Below are positions 6,511-15,001 of a stretch of DNA of 34,014 nt, piece by piece; within the stretch, counting starts at the first letter, position 1; each line of letters begins with the position of its first letter. Below the pieces are notes generated by a model that saw only the letters and a list, made by a program, of their open reading frames with translations, ran no database searches and had not been told where the DNA came from. The DNA is from Thiobacillus sp. UBA3361 (GTDB lineage: Bacteria > Pseudomonadota > Gammaproteobacteria > Burkholderiales > Thiobacillaceae). A program made the position numbers and the translations under genes. The DNA lies in contig DEQR01000060.1 in assembly GCA_002360535.1 (NCBI GenBank), forward strand, positions 1 through 34,014, read 5' to 3'.

Positions 6511-7455
6511 CTACTTGAGCACGAAAACGACCTTCGCAGATGCGAGAAAATTGATTTTCTGGTCGGCACTGAAAATACGGACTGCATCATCGTCACTCAC
6601 TAACAGATCCGCGGGCGATTTCAGGCCTAGGGCCTTGATCACGAGAGGTGTCTTGGCGCCGCGCGCTTCCAGGGCCGCATGAGCCTTTTCCAGGGTGTTG
6701 GTGTATTCCCCTGCGCCTTGCTCGACGAGAATTTTCTGGCTGATCTTCGAGGGGTCGTAAAGGGATTCGCCCTGGCGTGTAAATATCCGGTTGATGAGCG
6801 CTGGATGGAAATCCAAATCCCGCGCGTCGATGATCAGGCCATCCTGGCTCGCCTGCGTGGAAGGAGGGGGCCTCTGACTGGTTGTTACCATCATCAGGCC
6901 AGTCTCCGACGGCTTGTAGGCGACTGTCTGGAGGCTCGCACGGCCATCGGGGGCATTGATGTATTGCTGGTACATGACATCGGTGACGCTATTCGCGCCG
7001 TTGATGCCCACTTCCATGAGTACTGTTGCCACTCCCTCTTCGGGGTTCCAGGATTCGTAAACCTTGCGTGCTCCGCGCACGAAGCCATTTACCGCCGCCT
7101 TGACCAAGTCGCTGCTGAGGGTGCAATCGCGAACCGTCACCTGGCCGGAAACCGTTACCCCATCGAGTATTTCCGCCAGACGCCGGTAGGCGGCCACCTC
7201 AGCGGCCCGTAATGCCGTGAGCCGTTGTTGGGATGGGTTGCTTCCTGATTTCGGCAAGCCTTGACCGGCCACCAGGATATAGCCCTGGGCGAAGGCTTCC
7301 GTGGGCGTATTTGTGAGAGCCAGGTTTTGTTTGGCCAGCCAGGCCTTGGTTCCAGCATCGCCGGCGGTGACGATGATGCCGCTGGCCACTATCGTTGGCG
7401 GAGTCATGGCCAGACATAGCGCCAGAAGGGGCGCGAGCCTCATAAACCTTTGCAT
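6511..7455 (-). CDS. Exported LPP20-like protein
   Basis: Protein of 314 residues with a signal peptide (hydrophobic residues 6-24, no lipobox Cys). Residues about 75-150 have the look of the LPP20 family: LRAAEVAAYRRLAEILDGV, then DLVKAAVNGFVRGARKV and GVATVLMEVGI. LPP20 proteins include outer-membrane and flagellar-accessory proteins such as FlgP. The C-terminal part (KTPLVIKALGL, SADQKINFL) is a further alpha/beta region without clear assignment. A good ribosome site (AGGGGGA) precedes the ATG at 7455. It is transcribed away from the four-gene envelope operon starting at 7530, with a palindrome between them, suggesting shared control. It is the first chromosomal gene after the element boundary. 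The family call is by pattern and moderate. Confidence 0.65.
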   Translation of the reverse strand: MQRFMRLAPLLALCLAMTPPTIVASGIIVTAGDAGTKAWLAKQNLALTNTPTEAFAQGYILVAGQGLPKSGSNPSQQRLTALRAAEVAAYRRLAEILDGVTVSGQVTVRDCTLSSDLVKAAVNGFVRGARKVYESWNPEEGVATVLMEVGINGANSVTDVMYQQYINAPDGRASLQTVAYKPSETGLMMVTTSQRPPPSTQASQDGLIIDARDLDFHPALINRIFTRQGESLYDPSKISQKILVEQGAGEYTNTLEKAHAALEARGAKTPLVIKALGLKSPADLLVSDDDAVRIFSADQKINFLASAKVVFVLK

Positions 7456-7492
7456 GTCTTCCCCCTGAGTTTGTATGGGTATTGGTAAGATA

Positions 7493-7509
7493 TATCAATA
7501 GTATTGATA
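7493..7509. promoter_or_regulatory. Perfect palindromic operator between divergent envelope genes
   Basis: TATCAATA-G-TATTGATA is a perfect 8-bp inverted repeat with a one-base centre in the 74-base gap between the divergent genes. AT-rich palindromes so close to two start sites are typical binding sites for a dimeric regulator. The regulator is not in the window. Confidence 0.6.
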
Positions 7510-7529
7510 AGTGACAGGGAGTAGTGACC

Positions 7530-9890
7530 GTGGGGGCGGGATATCAGAACAATGGCGGTCTATTCGATGGGCGATCGCTCTGCCTGCTGATGTTGGGGGC
7601 CGTCTTGCCTTGCACCTTGGCAATGGCCGAACCCGCGGTTAACCCGGATTCGATGACGGTTACTTCCAACGCCAAGCATCTGCCTTCGGTCATAGCCATT
7701 TTGCCATTTGACAACGCCACGGATGAGCCTGGCATCGCCGAGGAGGCGCGGCGCGCCTTCTACAATCACTTCAGTTCCAAGCCCTATAGCGACATCGAAC
7801 TGCTGGCCATCGACGACAAGATACTGTCCATGGCCAGGGTGCAGCCGGGCAAGCCCGGCATCCTTGACTTTGGAAGCCTGTGCCAGAGCCTGGGCTGCAC
7901 AGGGGTCATCACGGGACGGGTGACTGAGTTCAATAGAATATACGCGGGGGTGTACTCGGAACTGGCAGCGACTGCGGAGATCCGCATGCTGGATGTGCAG
8001 TCCGGTGAAACCGTGTTCGCAGAGCGGCAGCGTGCTTCCTTCAAGGAAGGCAGCTTCAGCCTTAATCCCATCGGCCTCGCCATCGCCGCTGTGTCTACAG
8101 CGTTCAATCTGCGGGATGCGCAGCGTGTCCGCATGGTCAGTGAGCTGGGTTACAAACTGGCCAAGGCCATCCCAGATCCGCCGGGCGGCATCGGATCCGT
8201 GGGACCGAGGATCGAGGACCTGCTCACGAATGCCGGTGAATCGCCCTTCGGGCTGGGCAGGACGCTCCAAGTGGCGGTGCAGTCGGAACCCGGTGCCTTG
8301 GCATTCTTTGCCATTGGCGACCATCGCCAATCCATTCCCATGCAAGAGAAATCACCTGGTGTCTATGTGGGCCAATATCGCGTCCAGGACAAGGACGATG
8401 TACGCATGGCCTCAATCCGGGTGAGGGTTCGGGCGCGCAACGGCCTAGAGAACCATTGGTACGACATGGCGCTGGTCACCCTGGACACAGCGCCGCCCGC
8501 TGTCCCTACAGGGTTGGTGGCGCGTTCCCTGCCCGGCCAGGTGGAGTTGAACTGGGAAGAGGTGGCCAGTCCGGACCTGGCGGCCTACAAGGTATTGCGT
8601 TCTGATCAGCCGCTCAGCGGTTACAGCCCAGTAGGCCAGGTGGAGACGCACGCCTTCACGGACCGGGGCAGCAGTGCGGGCAACGTGCGCTACTACCGCA
8701 TCGTAGCCGTGGACCGGGCCGGCAACGAGTCGGAACCCAGCCGGCCGGCGCGAGGCCGATTATTGCCCGAGGGCTTCGAGCCACTGAAAGGCCCCATCGA
8801 CATCGATCGGGAACTGGCCGGCAATTTCCTGGTGGAGGGTGACCTGGAGGTGCGGCGCGGTGTCACGTTGCGCCTGTTGCCCGCCACGCGCCTGGCCTTC
8901 GCCCCGGATGCCTCGCTCATCATACGGGGCGGCTTGGTGGCGGACGCCAACGCGGAACCGGTGACCCTGACGGGTCGGATGGACGCGCCCTGGAAGGGAC
9001 TGCGCGTGGAGCAGGGGAGTATCGGCTTGCGGGGTTTCTCTGTTGCTGGAGCGACTACCTGCCTGCGCCTGGAACGAGCACGGGGAGTTCTGGAATCGGG
9101 TCAGCTCAATCGCTGTGGCACGGGTATTTCCGTCGAGGGTGATGGAAGCGTCAGCCTGGTAAAACTGACGGTATCCGACAACAAGACCGGCATTCGTCTG
9201 GCCAGGACGGATGCCTCCCTGAACCAGAACACCATTGCCAACAATGTCCTGGGTGTGGAGATGGAAGGATTCGTGGGCGAATTCCGTGACAACAGCCTGC
9301 TGCACAACGATATCAACCTACGTGCCGAAACTGGCACGCTGCTGGAGGCCAACTTCTGGGGTACCCTGGACCCCTCGCTCATGCGCGTGGATGGGGTGGT
9401 GGTAAGCGAGGCCCTCAACCGCCGGCCTCCAGAGGGCCGGGCAGTGCCGGTGAGGATCAACACATATGCACACCTGTCTCCTGCCATTAGGCAGGATATG
9501 GTTACGAGCTGGCTGGTGGAGGCAGGGCGCCTTTTCCGAGCCAAGAATTTCGGCCGTGCGGCGGGGTTGTTCGAACAGGCCATTGCCGCGGCGCCTTCCA
9601 CCGATGCCTACTATTTCGCGGCCCTATGTCATCAGGAGATGCAGGATGAAGTGCGCGCAATGGATTATCTGAGGGAGGGCATCGCGACTTACCCCGAGGA
9701 TCCCGCGTTGCGCCGCGCTTTGGGCATGCTCCACTATCAACGTGGCGAGGAAGCCCAGGCACGGGTGCAGCTACAGCAGGCCTTGCGTCTGGCGCCGGGC
9801 GATCGGCAAGCCGCTTTCGTACTGGAGAGGCTGGGCGCGGGATCACCACCGCGATCCGCCCATATCGCTCCGTCGTCGGGCAATCGGTAG
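7530..9890 (+). CDS. Exported multidomain protein: GNA1162-like, fibronectin III, beta-helix, TPR
   Basis: Protein of about 786 residues with a signal peptide ending near LAMAEP. Domains in order: residues about 50-215 resemble the GNA1162/DUF799 alpha-beta fold (AILPFDNATDEP, LGCTGVITGRVTEF, LAATAEIRMLD); about 315-405 is a fibronectin III-like domain (PPAVPTGLVA, VELNWEEV, YYRIVAVDRAGNES); about 420-640 has the short repeats of a right-handed parallel beta-helix (LEVRRGVTLRL, GTGISVEGDGSV, NKTGIRLARTDASLNQNTI); about 655-770 contains TPR-like helices (AKNFGRAAGLFEQAI, ARVQLQQALRLAPGD). The start is GTG; 7530 is preferred over 7524 because it is spaced correctly from AGGGAG at 7516-7521. It is first of four tightly linked genes. 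The combination suggests a periplasmic or outer-membrane scaffold. I know of no named protein with this domain order. Confidence 0.75.
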   Translation: MGAGYQNNGGLFDGRSLCLLMLGAVLPCTLAMAEPAVNPDSMTVTSNAKHLPSVIAILPFDNATDEPGIAEEARRAFYNHFSSKPYSDIELLAIDDKILSMARVQPGKPGILDFGSLCQSLGCTGVITGRVTEFNRIYAGVYSELAATAEIRMLDVQSGETVFAERQRASFKEGSFSLNPIGLAIAAVSTAFNLRDAQRVRMVSELGYKLAKAIPDPPGGIGSVGPRIEDLLTNAGESPFGLGRTLQVAVQSEPGALAFFAIGDHRQSIPMQEKSPGVYVGQYRVQDKDDVRMASIRVRVRARNGLENHWYDMALVTLDTAPPAVPTGLVARSLPGQVELNWEEVASPDLAAYKVLRSDQPLSGYSPVGQVETHAFTDRGSSAGNVRYYRIVAVDRAGNESEPSRPARGRLLPEGFEPLKGPIDIDRELAGNFLVEGDLEVRRGVTLRLLPATRLAFAPDASLIIRGGLVADANAEPVTLTGRMDAPWKGLRVEQGSIGLRGFSVAGATTCLRLERARGVLESGQLNRCGTGISVEGDGSVSLVKLTVSDNKTGIRLARTDASLNQNTIANNVLGVEMEGFVGEFRDNSLLHNDINLRAETGTLLEANFWGTLDPSLMRVDGVVVSEALNRRPPEGRAVPVRINTYAHLSPAIRQDMVTSWLVEAGRLFRAKNFGRAAGLFEQAIAAAPSTDAYYFAALCHQEMQDEVRAMDYLREGIATYPEDPALRRALGMLHYQRGEEAQARVQLQQALRLAPGDRQAAFVLERLGAGSPPRSAHIAPSSGNR

Positions 9891-9896
9891 GGGTGC

Positions 9897-11021
9897 ATGA
9901 TGACCATACCCAGCATCGCCACGGCAACGACCCTCTGGAAAGACCTGCTCGATATCGTCAGGTCACTGGGCCATGACCAGATGGCCTGGCGGCGCACCCT
10001 CTCCGCCATTGGGCTGCTGACCCTGGGCATGGCAGACGCCACCGCGGTGGACATTACCCTCGCGCAAATCATGGGTGAGGTGCAGGTCCAGGGCGCCGGG
10101 TTCGCCGCCTATCGGCCCGCCCTGGCTGGCAGCCAGGTGCGGGTCGGCGATCGTGTGCGTACCGGCAAGGACGGCTGGGCGGTGCTGGCGTTCGGCGACG
10201 ACAGCCGGGTGGTGCTCACGGCCGGGTCCGAGTTCCTCATCCGTCACCTGGACGGCGGACGACGATCAGGGCTGTTTTCCCTGCTTGCCGGCAAGCTGCG
10301 CGCCACGATCAGCCACCGACCCGAGGGTTTGGCCGACTACCGCTTCAACACCCTCACCGCCACGGCGGGCATCCGCGGCACGGATTTCGCACTCATCCAT
10401 CGTGGCCAGGCCAATGTGTTCTTCGGCAACACGGGCCGGGTGCAGGTGCGCGGCCTGGGCAGCGGTGAACAGTTTCTGACCGCGGACACGGTGGTGCAGA
10501 CCACCCGCGGCCTGGACCCCATCCCGCCCATCGCCCTGGACCCGGCCTCCCCCCTGTCCCGCGCGCGCCAGACGCTCAACGCCGCCACTGATTCGCCCCC
10601 CGCCTCTTGGGCAGAGGTGGATCTGCTGCCGGAGATCATCGCCCGCTGGAATATCAATTACAGCCGCTACCTGGCCGACGCGGGACGGCACTCCGAGGCG
10701 CTGGCGGTGCTGCAGGTGGCGCTGGACCTCACGGACGACGCCATACTAAATGCCGATGCCCACTTGGAGCGGGCCGCCGTTCATGGCCGAGAACCGGACG
10801 GGGCCGCGGCCGCCCTGGCGGAATACGCCCTGCTGCTCGACGCGGCCAAGCCGGCGCAGCAGCGCGAAACGGCCCTGTTCATGACCGGCAAGGCCCTGCA
10901 TCAGATGGGCCGCCGCCAGGAGGCGCGGGCGCGTCTGCGGCAATATATGCGCGACTACCCTGACGGCCGCTATTCGGAAAGCTGCGAGACTCTTCTACGA
11001 CTGCTGGCGGACTCGATATGA
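9897..11021 (+). CDS. FecR-domain protein with C-terminal TPR-like helices
   Basis: Protein of 374 residues. Residues about 52-200 form a FecR domain: GEVQVQGAG, the VRVGDRVRTGKDGWAVLAFGDDS signature segment, LLAGKLRA, FNTLTATAGIRGTDFAL. Residues about 245-370 are helical repeats of TPR type (RYLADAGRHSEALAVLQVAL, FMTGKALHQMGRRQEARARL). A hydrophobic segment at about 34-50 ending ADATAVD looks like a signal peptide, with an unusually long leader before it, so an internal start at 9981 is possible. It begins 6 bases after the previous stop, so it is co-transcribed. Stand-alone FecR/TPR proteins without a FecI sigma factor occur in envelope and polysaccharide loci. Here FecR is more likely a peptidoglycan- or matrix-associated module than an anti-sigma factor. 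Confidence 0.8.
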   Translation: MMTIPSIATATTLWKDLLDIVRSLGHDQMAWRRTLSAIGLLTLGMADATAVDITLAQIMGEVQVQGAGFAAYRPALAGSQVRVGDRVRTGKDGWAVLAFGDDSRVVLTAGSEFLIRHLDGGRRSGLFSLLAGKLRATISHRPEGLADYRFNTLTATAGIRGTDFALIHRGQANVFFGNTGRVQVRGLGSGEQFLTADTVVQTTRGLDPIPPIALDPASPLSRARQTLNAATDSPPASWAEVDLLPEIIARWNINYSRYLADAGRHSEALAVLQVALDLTDDAILNADAHLERAAVHGREPDGAAAALAEYALLLDAAKPAQQRETALFMTGKALHQMGRRQEARARLRQYMRDYPDGRYSESCETLLRLLADSI

Positions 11022-11068
11022 CCTTGATTCACTGAGGGAGACCCAAAGATGCAACGGGAGAACATGAT

Positions 11069-12223
11069 ATGGACAGGCTGATCCGCCTCGGATTCCTCTT
11101 GGCGACGATGTGCGCCTTGGGGGCTCAAGCCTCGACCAACAAGGCATCTGCGCCGGCGGCCGCGCCCAAGCCACGAGCCGTGTCGAGCAAGGAGGCACCT
11201 CAGGCGCCGCCAGTCCAAGAGACGGTCCAATCCGCGGAGACGTCCGAGCCGAACCAGAAGACTATCGCCGAGGGCAATGCCTGCATGGGCGACGACAAGT
11301 CCCGCAAGCAAACAGAGGAAGCTGCGCGCAAGGAAGCAACACGCCGAGCCTCCGAGCAGGTGCTCAGCCTGGTGAGATCGACCACCATGATTAAGGACAT
11401 GGCCTTGGAGCAGGATCTCATCGCCGCCTACACCCAAGCCCAGGTCCGCGTGCTCGAGGAGATCGAGCGGCGTTGGGACAAGGACTGCTACCACTACAAG
11501 ATTCGGGCGGCGGTCACGCCCGAGCCGGTGAAGATGGGTCGTTTCCATGCCGCCCTCGGCGCCGGCTCCCAGAAGGCCGAGGACAACGTCGCCTGGAACG
11601 AGACCCAGGAGGCCCGGCGCCTGGCCCTGGTGGACGATTTCATCGCCCGATATCCACTCAGCGCGCACCTGGAGGAGGCGAAGGGGTTGCGGGACACCCT
11701 AGTGGCGGAATACCCCCGTACCCCCGGCCAATACATCGCCATCACCACCACCAGCCTGCACTTCAAGCCACGTGATAAATCGGCGAAGGTGGCCACCCTG
11801 GCATCGGGGGATGTGGTCACCGTGGCGGAAGCGGCCGACAATGATTGGGCCGAGGTCAAGCGGGACTACGGAATGGCCTATGGGCGGTTCGCCGACTTGC
11901 GGCCAGTGGGCAAGGAAGAACTGGCGGTCTGGCAGCGCTGCCGGGATGCCAAGGACATTCAGCAACTGGAGTCATTCATCGCTGCCTATCCTCTGAGTTC
12001 ACTGGGTCCCAAGGCGCGAGAACTGATTGTTTCCATCCATGCGCGGCAGACCACCGAGGCATCTATCAGTCAGGCGGATCGGGAAGAGATTGCCTTCTGG
12101 AATCTCGTCACCCGAAGCCGTGACCTGCGGGATGTACGCGAGTATCGACGCCGCTGGCCGCACGGCAAGTTCGACCGGGAATCCCTGTCCTTACTGATCG
12201 AACTCACCACCAAGTCCAAATGA
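11069..12223 (+). CDS. Exported protein with bacterial SH3-like domain
   Basis: Protein of 384 residues with a signal peptide (residues 1-21, ending GAQAS). A Pro/Ala-rich linker (about 25-60) is followed by a helical region with a conserved-looking Cys pair (ACMGDD, KDCYHYKI). Residues about 225-285 form an SH3b-like module (YIAITTTSLHFKPRDKSAKVATLASGDVVTV then GMAYGRFADLRPV), usually a cell-wall or peptide-binding domain. The C-terminus has two similar helical segments beginning REEIAFWN and KEELAVWQ, each followed by a YPLSS- or WPHGK-type turn. The ribosome site GGGAG lies 8 bases before the ATG. It is third in the operon; its stop overlaps a possible ATG of the next gene at 12220. The precise function is unknown. 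Confidence 0.7.
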   Translation: MDRLIRLGFLLATMCALGAQASTNKASAPAAAPKPRAVSSKEAPQAPPVQETVQSAETSEPNQKTIAEGNACMGDDKSRKQTEEAARKEATRRASEQVLSLVRSTTMIKDMALEQDLIAAYTQAQVRVLEEIERRWDKDCYHYKIRAAVTPEPVKMGRFHAALGAGSQKAEDNVAWNETQEARRLALVDDFIARYPLSAHLEEAKGLRDTLVAEYPRTPGQYIAITTTSLHFKPRDKSAKVATLASGDVVTVAEAADNDWAEVKRDYGMAYGRFADLRPVGKEELAVWQRCRDAKDIQQLESFIAAYPLSSLGPKARELIVSIHARQTTEASISQADREEIAFWNLVTRSRDLRDVREYRRRWPHGKFDRESLSLLIELTTKSK

Positions 12224-12255
12224 ACAACTCACGGAAAACGCATAGGGAGTATGCG

Positions 12256-14145
12256 ATGCACATGGGATATCGCTGGAAATCCATCCTCGTGCCGCTGTTT
12301 GTCGCTAGCCTGGCGGCAGGCTGTGCCACCGAGGGCATGGTGGACGTCACTTCCATTCAGGCTATTTCCACCGGCCTGGATGCCAGGGGCAGGGTGGTTC
12401 CAGGCACTACCGCGCCTCTGCAAATCCAGGCGAAGGACAGGGAGGGCAAGGTCTTCAGCACAGCAGACAACACCCTGCCCTGGGACGACGTGGTGATCAC
12501 CACGGTCAATGCCCGCTTCGACGAAGGCAAGAAGGCCCTGAGCTTCCTGCCCAGCGTCGGTCAGAACACAGGCAGCCATTACGAGATCGTGGTCTCCCAC
12601 AAGAGGCATCCGGAGGTCAAGGGCAAGCTCACCGTGTTCCCGGATTGGGCACCCCTGCTGGGGCCTGCGCCGGAGCACGTGGCCGCGCTTCGCTTCACCG
12701 TGGGAGGTATCGCAGAGGGTGGGCGTTTGCCGCCGGGCGTCCCGCTACCCCTCGAATTGCAGGTTCAGGACGACGAGGGCCGTAACTTCACCCTGGGCGC
12801 GCAACGCGATGGCCTGCCGTTGGAGCGTCTGGTGTTAGAACCGGTGAACATGCGTTTTTCGCCAGAACGCCTCGAATTGACGCCGTTGAACGACAAGAAA
12901 GTCCTGGATATGGGCGGCTATGGCCTAACGGTGAAATACAAGGGCAAGGAAAGCCTGTCTCAACAGGCCCGTTTCATGCCCGATTTCGCCGCCGTAGAAG
13001 GCCCGGATAGCGGCGACGTGGTGGACATCTTCCTCGGCGCGGAAACTCTGGCGGTGACCTCCGCTATTCCCGGTAGCACCGTTCCCTTGATATTCGGCGT
13101 GCGCGACAAGGAAGGCCGCGTGTACACCCTACCGGCCGAGAAGGGCAGCCCCACCCTTCGTCCCGCCAAACTGCAGCTGATTGGGGAGAACCTGGTTTAC
13201 AACGAGACTGAGAACGTTCTGGTGCTTCAGAACAACTACCATCGCATGGTGGGCAACAATTACAAGGTCATTGCCACCTATGAAGGTCGGGACGATATGG
13301 TGGTTTCCCACGCCATCAAGCCGGACCTGCTTAATGGTCTGCCCTTGATGAAAACGGACACCATCGAGTTCCGTGGCCAGACCGGCACACCCGGCATTGC
13401 CGGCCAATCAGGGAGTTCGGGCACCAGCGGCGCGGCCAATCAGGTAGGACTGGGCGGTGCCGGGGCGTCGGGGACGGACGGCACGCCAGGCAGTCCCGGC
13501 CGTAACGGTCGCAATGGTCCGGGCATCCAAGTGCTGGCCCAGGAAGTGCGCACCTTGGATGGCTTGCACCGTTTGGTCCTGATCGAGACTACTGGCCCTG
13601 GCCTAACCCCCAAGTATTATTTGCGTCAACTCAATGATCGGCCCTTGCAGGTGAGTTCATATGGAGGAGCAGGTGGAGACGGTGCCCACGGAGGCAATGG
13701 CGGAGCCGGCGGCAATGGTGGCGACGGCAAGTATGGGGGGGGTAGCGGGGGCCGCGGCGGCAATGGCGGCAACGGTGGCAATGGCGGCAACGGTGGAAGC
13801 GGTGGAAAAGTCTTGGTGGTGGTTTCCAACCCGGACATGGTGACAGCCTTTATCCCCTTGTCCCAGGGAGGTGATGGCGGTAAGGGGGGCGAGGGCGGCC
13901 GCGGCGGCTTGGGCGGCAGGGCAGGCGCGGTTCAAGCCAAGGCGGAGGAAGAATCCGGCAAGACTGGTTCCTCCATCGCCATCATGGCCGCCACCGGCAC
14001 CGAAGGAGGGCAGGGCGCCAATGGTGCATATGGCGTGCCCGGCAATCGGGGTGACGACGGCACGACTGAAATCCAGGTGGACGTGAAGGCAGGGGATGTA
14101 ATTCGGCGAGCACCTCAGCCCATGATCGAGAACGTGTTGTTTTAA
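12256..14145 (+). CDS. Outer-membrane lipoprotein with collagen-like and GGN-repeat region
   Basis: Predicted lipoprotein of 629 residues: the lipobox LAAGC puts the lipidated Cys at residue 23, with Ala at +2, which favours the outer membrane. Residues about 30-360 hold three related beta-rich segments, each with a GTTAPLQIQAKDREGKVF-like motif (PLPLELQVQDDEGRNF; TVPLIFGVRDKEGRVY), like tandem Ig-type domains. From Gly374 it becomes Gly-rich: first collagen-like GXY (GTPGIAGQSG, GTDGTPGSPGRNGRNG), then after a beta-like insert an array of GGN/GGNGG units at about 465-520, and another Gly-rich segment at about 535-555. The start at 12256 has AGGGAG six bases upstream; the alternative at 12220 would overlap the previous stop. 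It is last in the operon, followed by a terminator. It is probably the surface-exposed product that the rest of the operon serves. Confidence 0.75.
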   Translation: MHMGYRWKSILVPLFVASLAAGCATEGMVDVTSIQAISTGLDARGRVVPGTTAPLQIQAKDREGKVFSTADNTLPWDDVVITTVNARFDEGKKALSFLPSVGQNTGSHYEIVVSHKRHPEVKGKLTVFPDWAPLLGPAPEHVAALRFTVGGIAEGGRLPPGVPLPLELQVQDDEGRNFTLGAQRDGLPLERLVLEPVNMRFSPERLELTPLNDKKVLDMGGYGLTVKYKGKESLSQQARFMPDFAAVEGPDSGDVVDIFLGAETLAVTSAIPGSTVPLIFGVRDKEGRVYTLPAEKGSPTLRPAKLQLIGENLVYNETENVLVLQNNYHRMVGNNYKVIATYEGRDDMVVSHAIKPDLLNGLPLMKTDTIEFRGQTGTPGIAGQSGSSGTSGAANQVGLGGAGASGTDGTPGSPGRNGRNGPGIQVLAQEVRTLDGLHRLVLIETTGPGLTPKYYLRQLNDRPLQVSSYGGAGGDGAHGGNGGAGGNGGDGKYGGGSGGRGGNGGNGGNGGNGGSGGKVLVVVSNPDMVTAFIPLSQGGDGGKGGEGGRGGLGGRAGAVQAKAEEESGKTGSSIAIMAATGTEGGQGANGAYGVPGNRGDDGTTEIQVDVKAGDVIRRAPQPMIENVLF

Positions 14146-14221
14146 GACGTGTTGTTCTTAGGGGGCGGATCCGGAGCCGGGCATCCTGCCCTGACCGTCC
14201 GGAATGACAAAGCCCAGCCGA

Positions 14222-14241
14222 GCCCGGCCGGGCGTTTTCTT
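14222..14241 (+). terminator. Intrinsic terminator ending the envelope operon
   Basis: GCCCG-GC-CGGGC (14222-14233) is followed by GTTTTCTT. It lies 76 bases after the lipoprotein stop, and only the plus-strand side carries a T-tract. Confidence 0.55.
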
Positions 14242-14255
14242 GCCGCGAGATGTCC

Positions 14256-14927
14256 TTACTTCCTCTTCTCGGTCATCTGCTGCACCATCCGCGCGGCCCA
14301 ATCCCTGGCGCCCAGTCCGAAGGCGATGGCGAAGGCCAGACCGATGGCGCCGAAGGCGATGATGAAGGCGGCGGTGATCAGTTCGTGGGCGATCTGCAAT
14401 TGCTCGATGGCCACGAAGAACACGAACACCAGCATGGCGTATTCCGAGAAGGTCGATACCGTCAGGGCACCGGTGAAGCCGATGTTGTTCAGCCAGGCGA
14501 ACACGATGCGGTTCACGAACCGGGCCAGGATGCTGCCGAACACCAGCACCAGGATGGAGACGATGACATTGGGGATGTAGAGCACCACCTTGTTGAACAG
14601 GTCGGCCACCATGCCCAGCCCCAGGGAGTTCGCTACGGTAACGATCATGATGAGGATGATCAGCCAGTAAACCAGGCTGCCCAGGATCTTGGACACGGAG
14701 ACGTCCAACTCGGCCTGCTTGAGGAAGGCTTCAAGCCCCGAACGCTCGGTGATCTGGTCGAACTTGAGGGCATGCAGCAGGCGGGTCAGGCCGGTGCGCG
14801 CCAGCTTGGCAAGTATCCAGCCGACGGCCAGCAGCACCAGGGCGGCGAGCAACTGGGGGATGAAACTGGCCAGTTCGGTCCAGAAGGTGGTCAGCGAAGC
14901 GACGAAGACATCGAGTTGTTGTTCCAT
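14256..14927 (-). CDS. Mechanosensitive-channel-like conserved TM-helix protein
   Basis: Inner-membrane protein of 223 residues with about four hydrophobic helices (around residues 22-42, 84-104, 115-140, 160-205). It shows the repeated TM_helix motif of the family: PQLLAALVLLAVGWILA and PNVIVSILVLVFGSILARFVNRIV, and ends IAFGLGARDWAARMV like CmpX-type proteins. It lacks the soluble beta domain of MscS, so it is a membrane-only relative; gating by tension is not shown. It has its own start, with AAGGAGC just before the ATG at 14927, and lies between the envelope operon and the prmB-dapE group. Confidence 0.75.
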   Translation of the reverse strand: MEQQLDVFVASLTTFWTELASFIPQLLAALVLLAVGWILAKLARTGLTRLLHALKFDQITERSGLEAFLKQAELDVSVSKILGSLVYWLIILIMIVTVANSLGLGMVADLFNKVVLYIPNVIVSILVLVFGSILARFVNRIVFAWLNNIGFTGALTVSTFSEYAMLVFVFFVAIEQLQIAHELITAAFIIAFGAIGLAFAIAFGLGARDWAARMVQQMTEKRK

Positions 14928-15001
14928 GAAGTGCTCCTTGCGATGGAAGGACGGTTAGTAAGCTAACCGGACTGTATTGCGTTCGTTGAGTTTCGCGGCA
15001 G

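Noticed and set aside
13661..13810. Short-period repeat array that could be mistaken for a CRISPR or satellite
   Set aside because: It is a run of Gly-Gly-Asn-type codons in the reading frame of the lipoprotein, with a period of 9-15 bases and no unique spacers.
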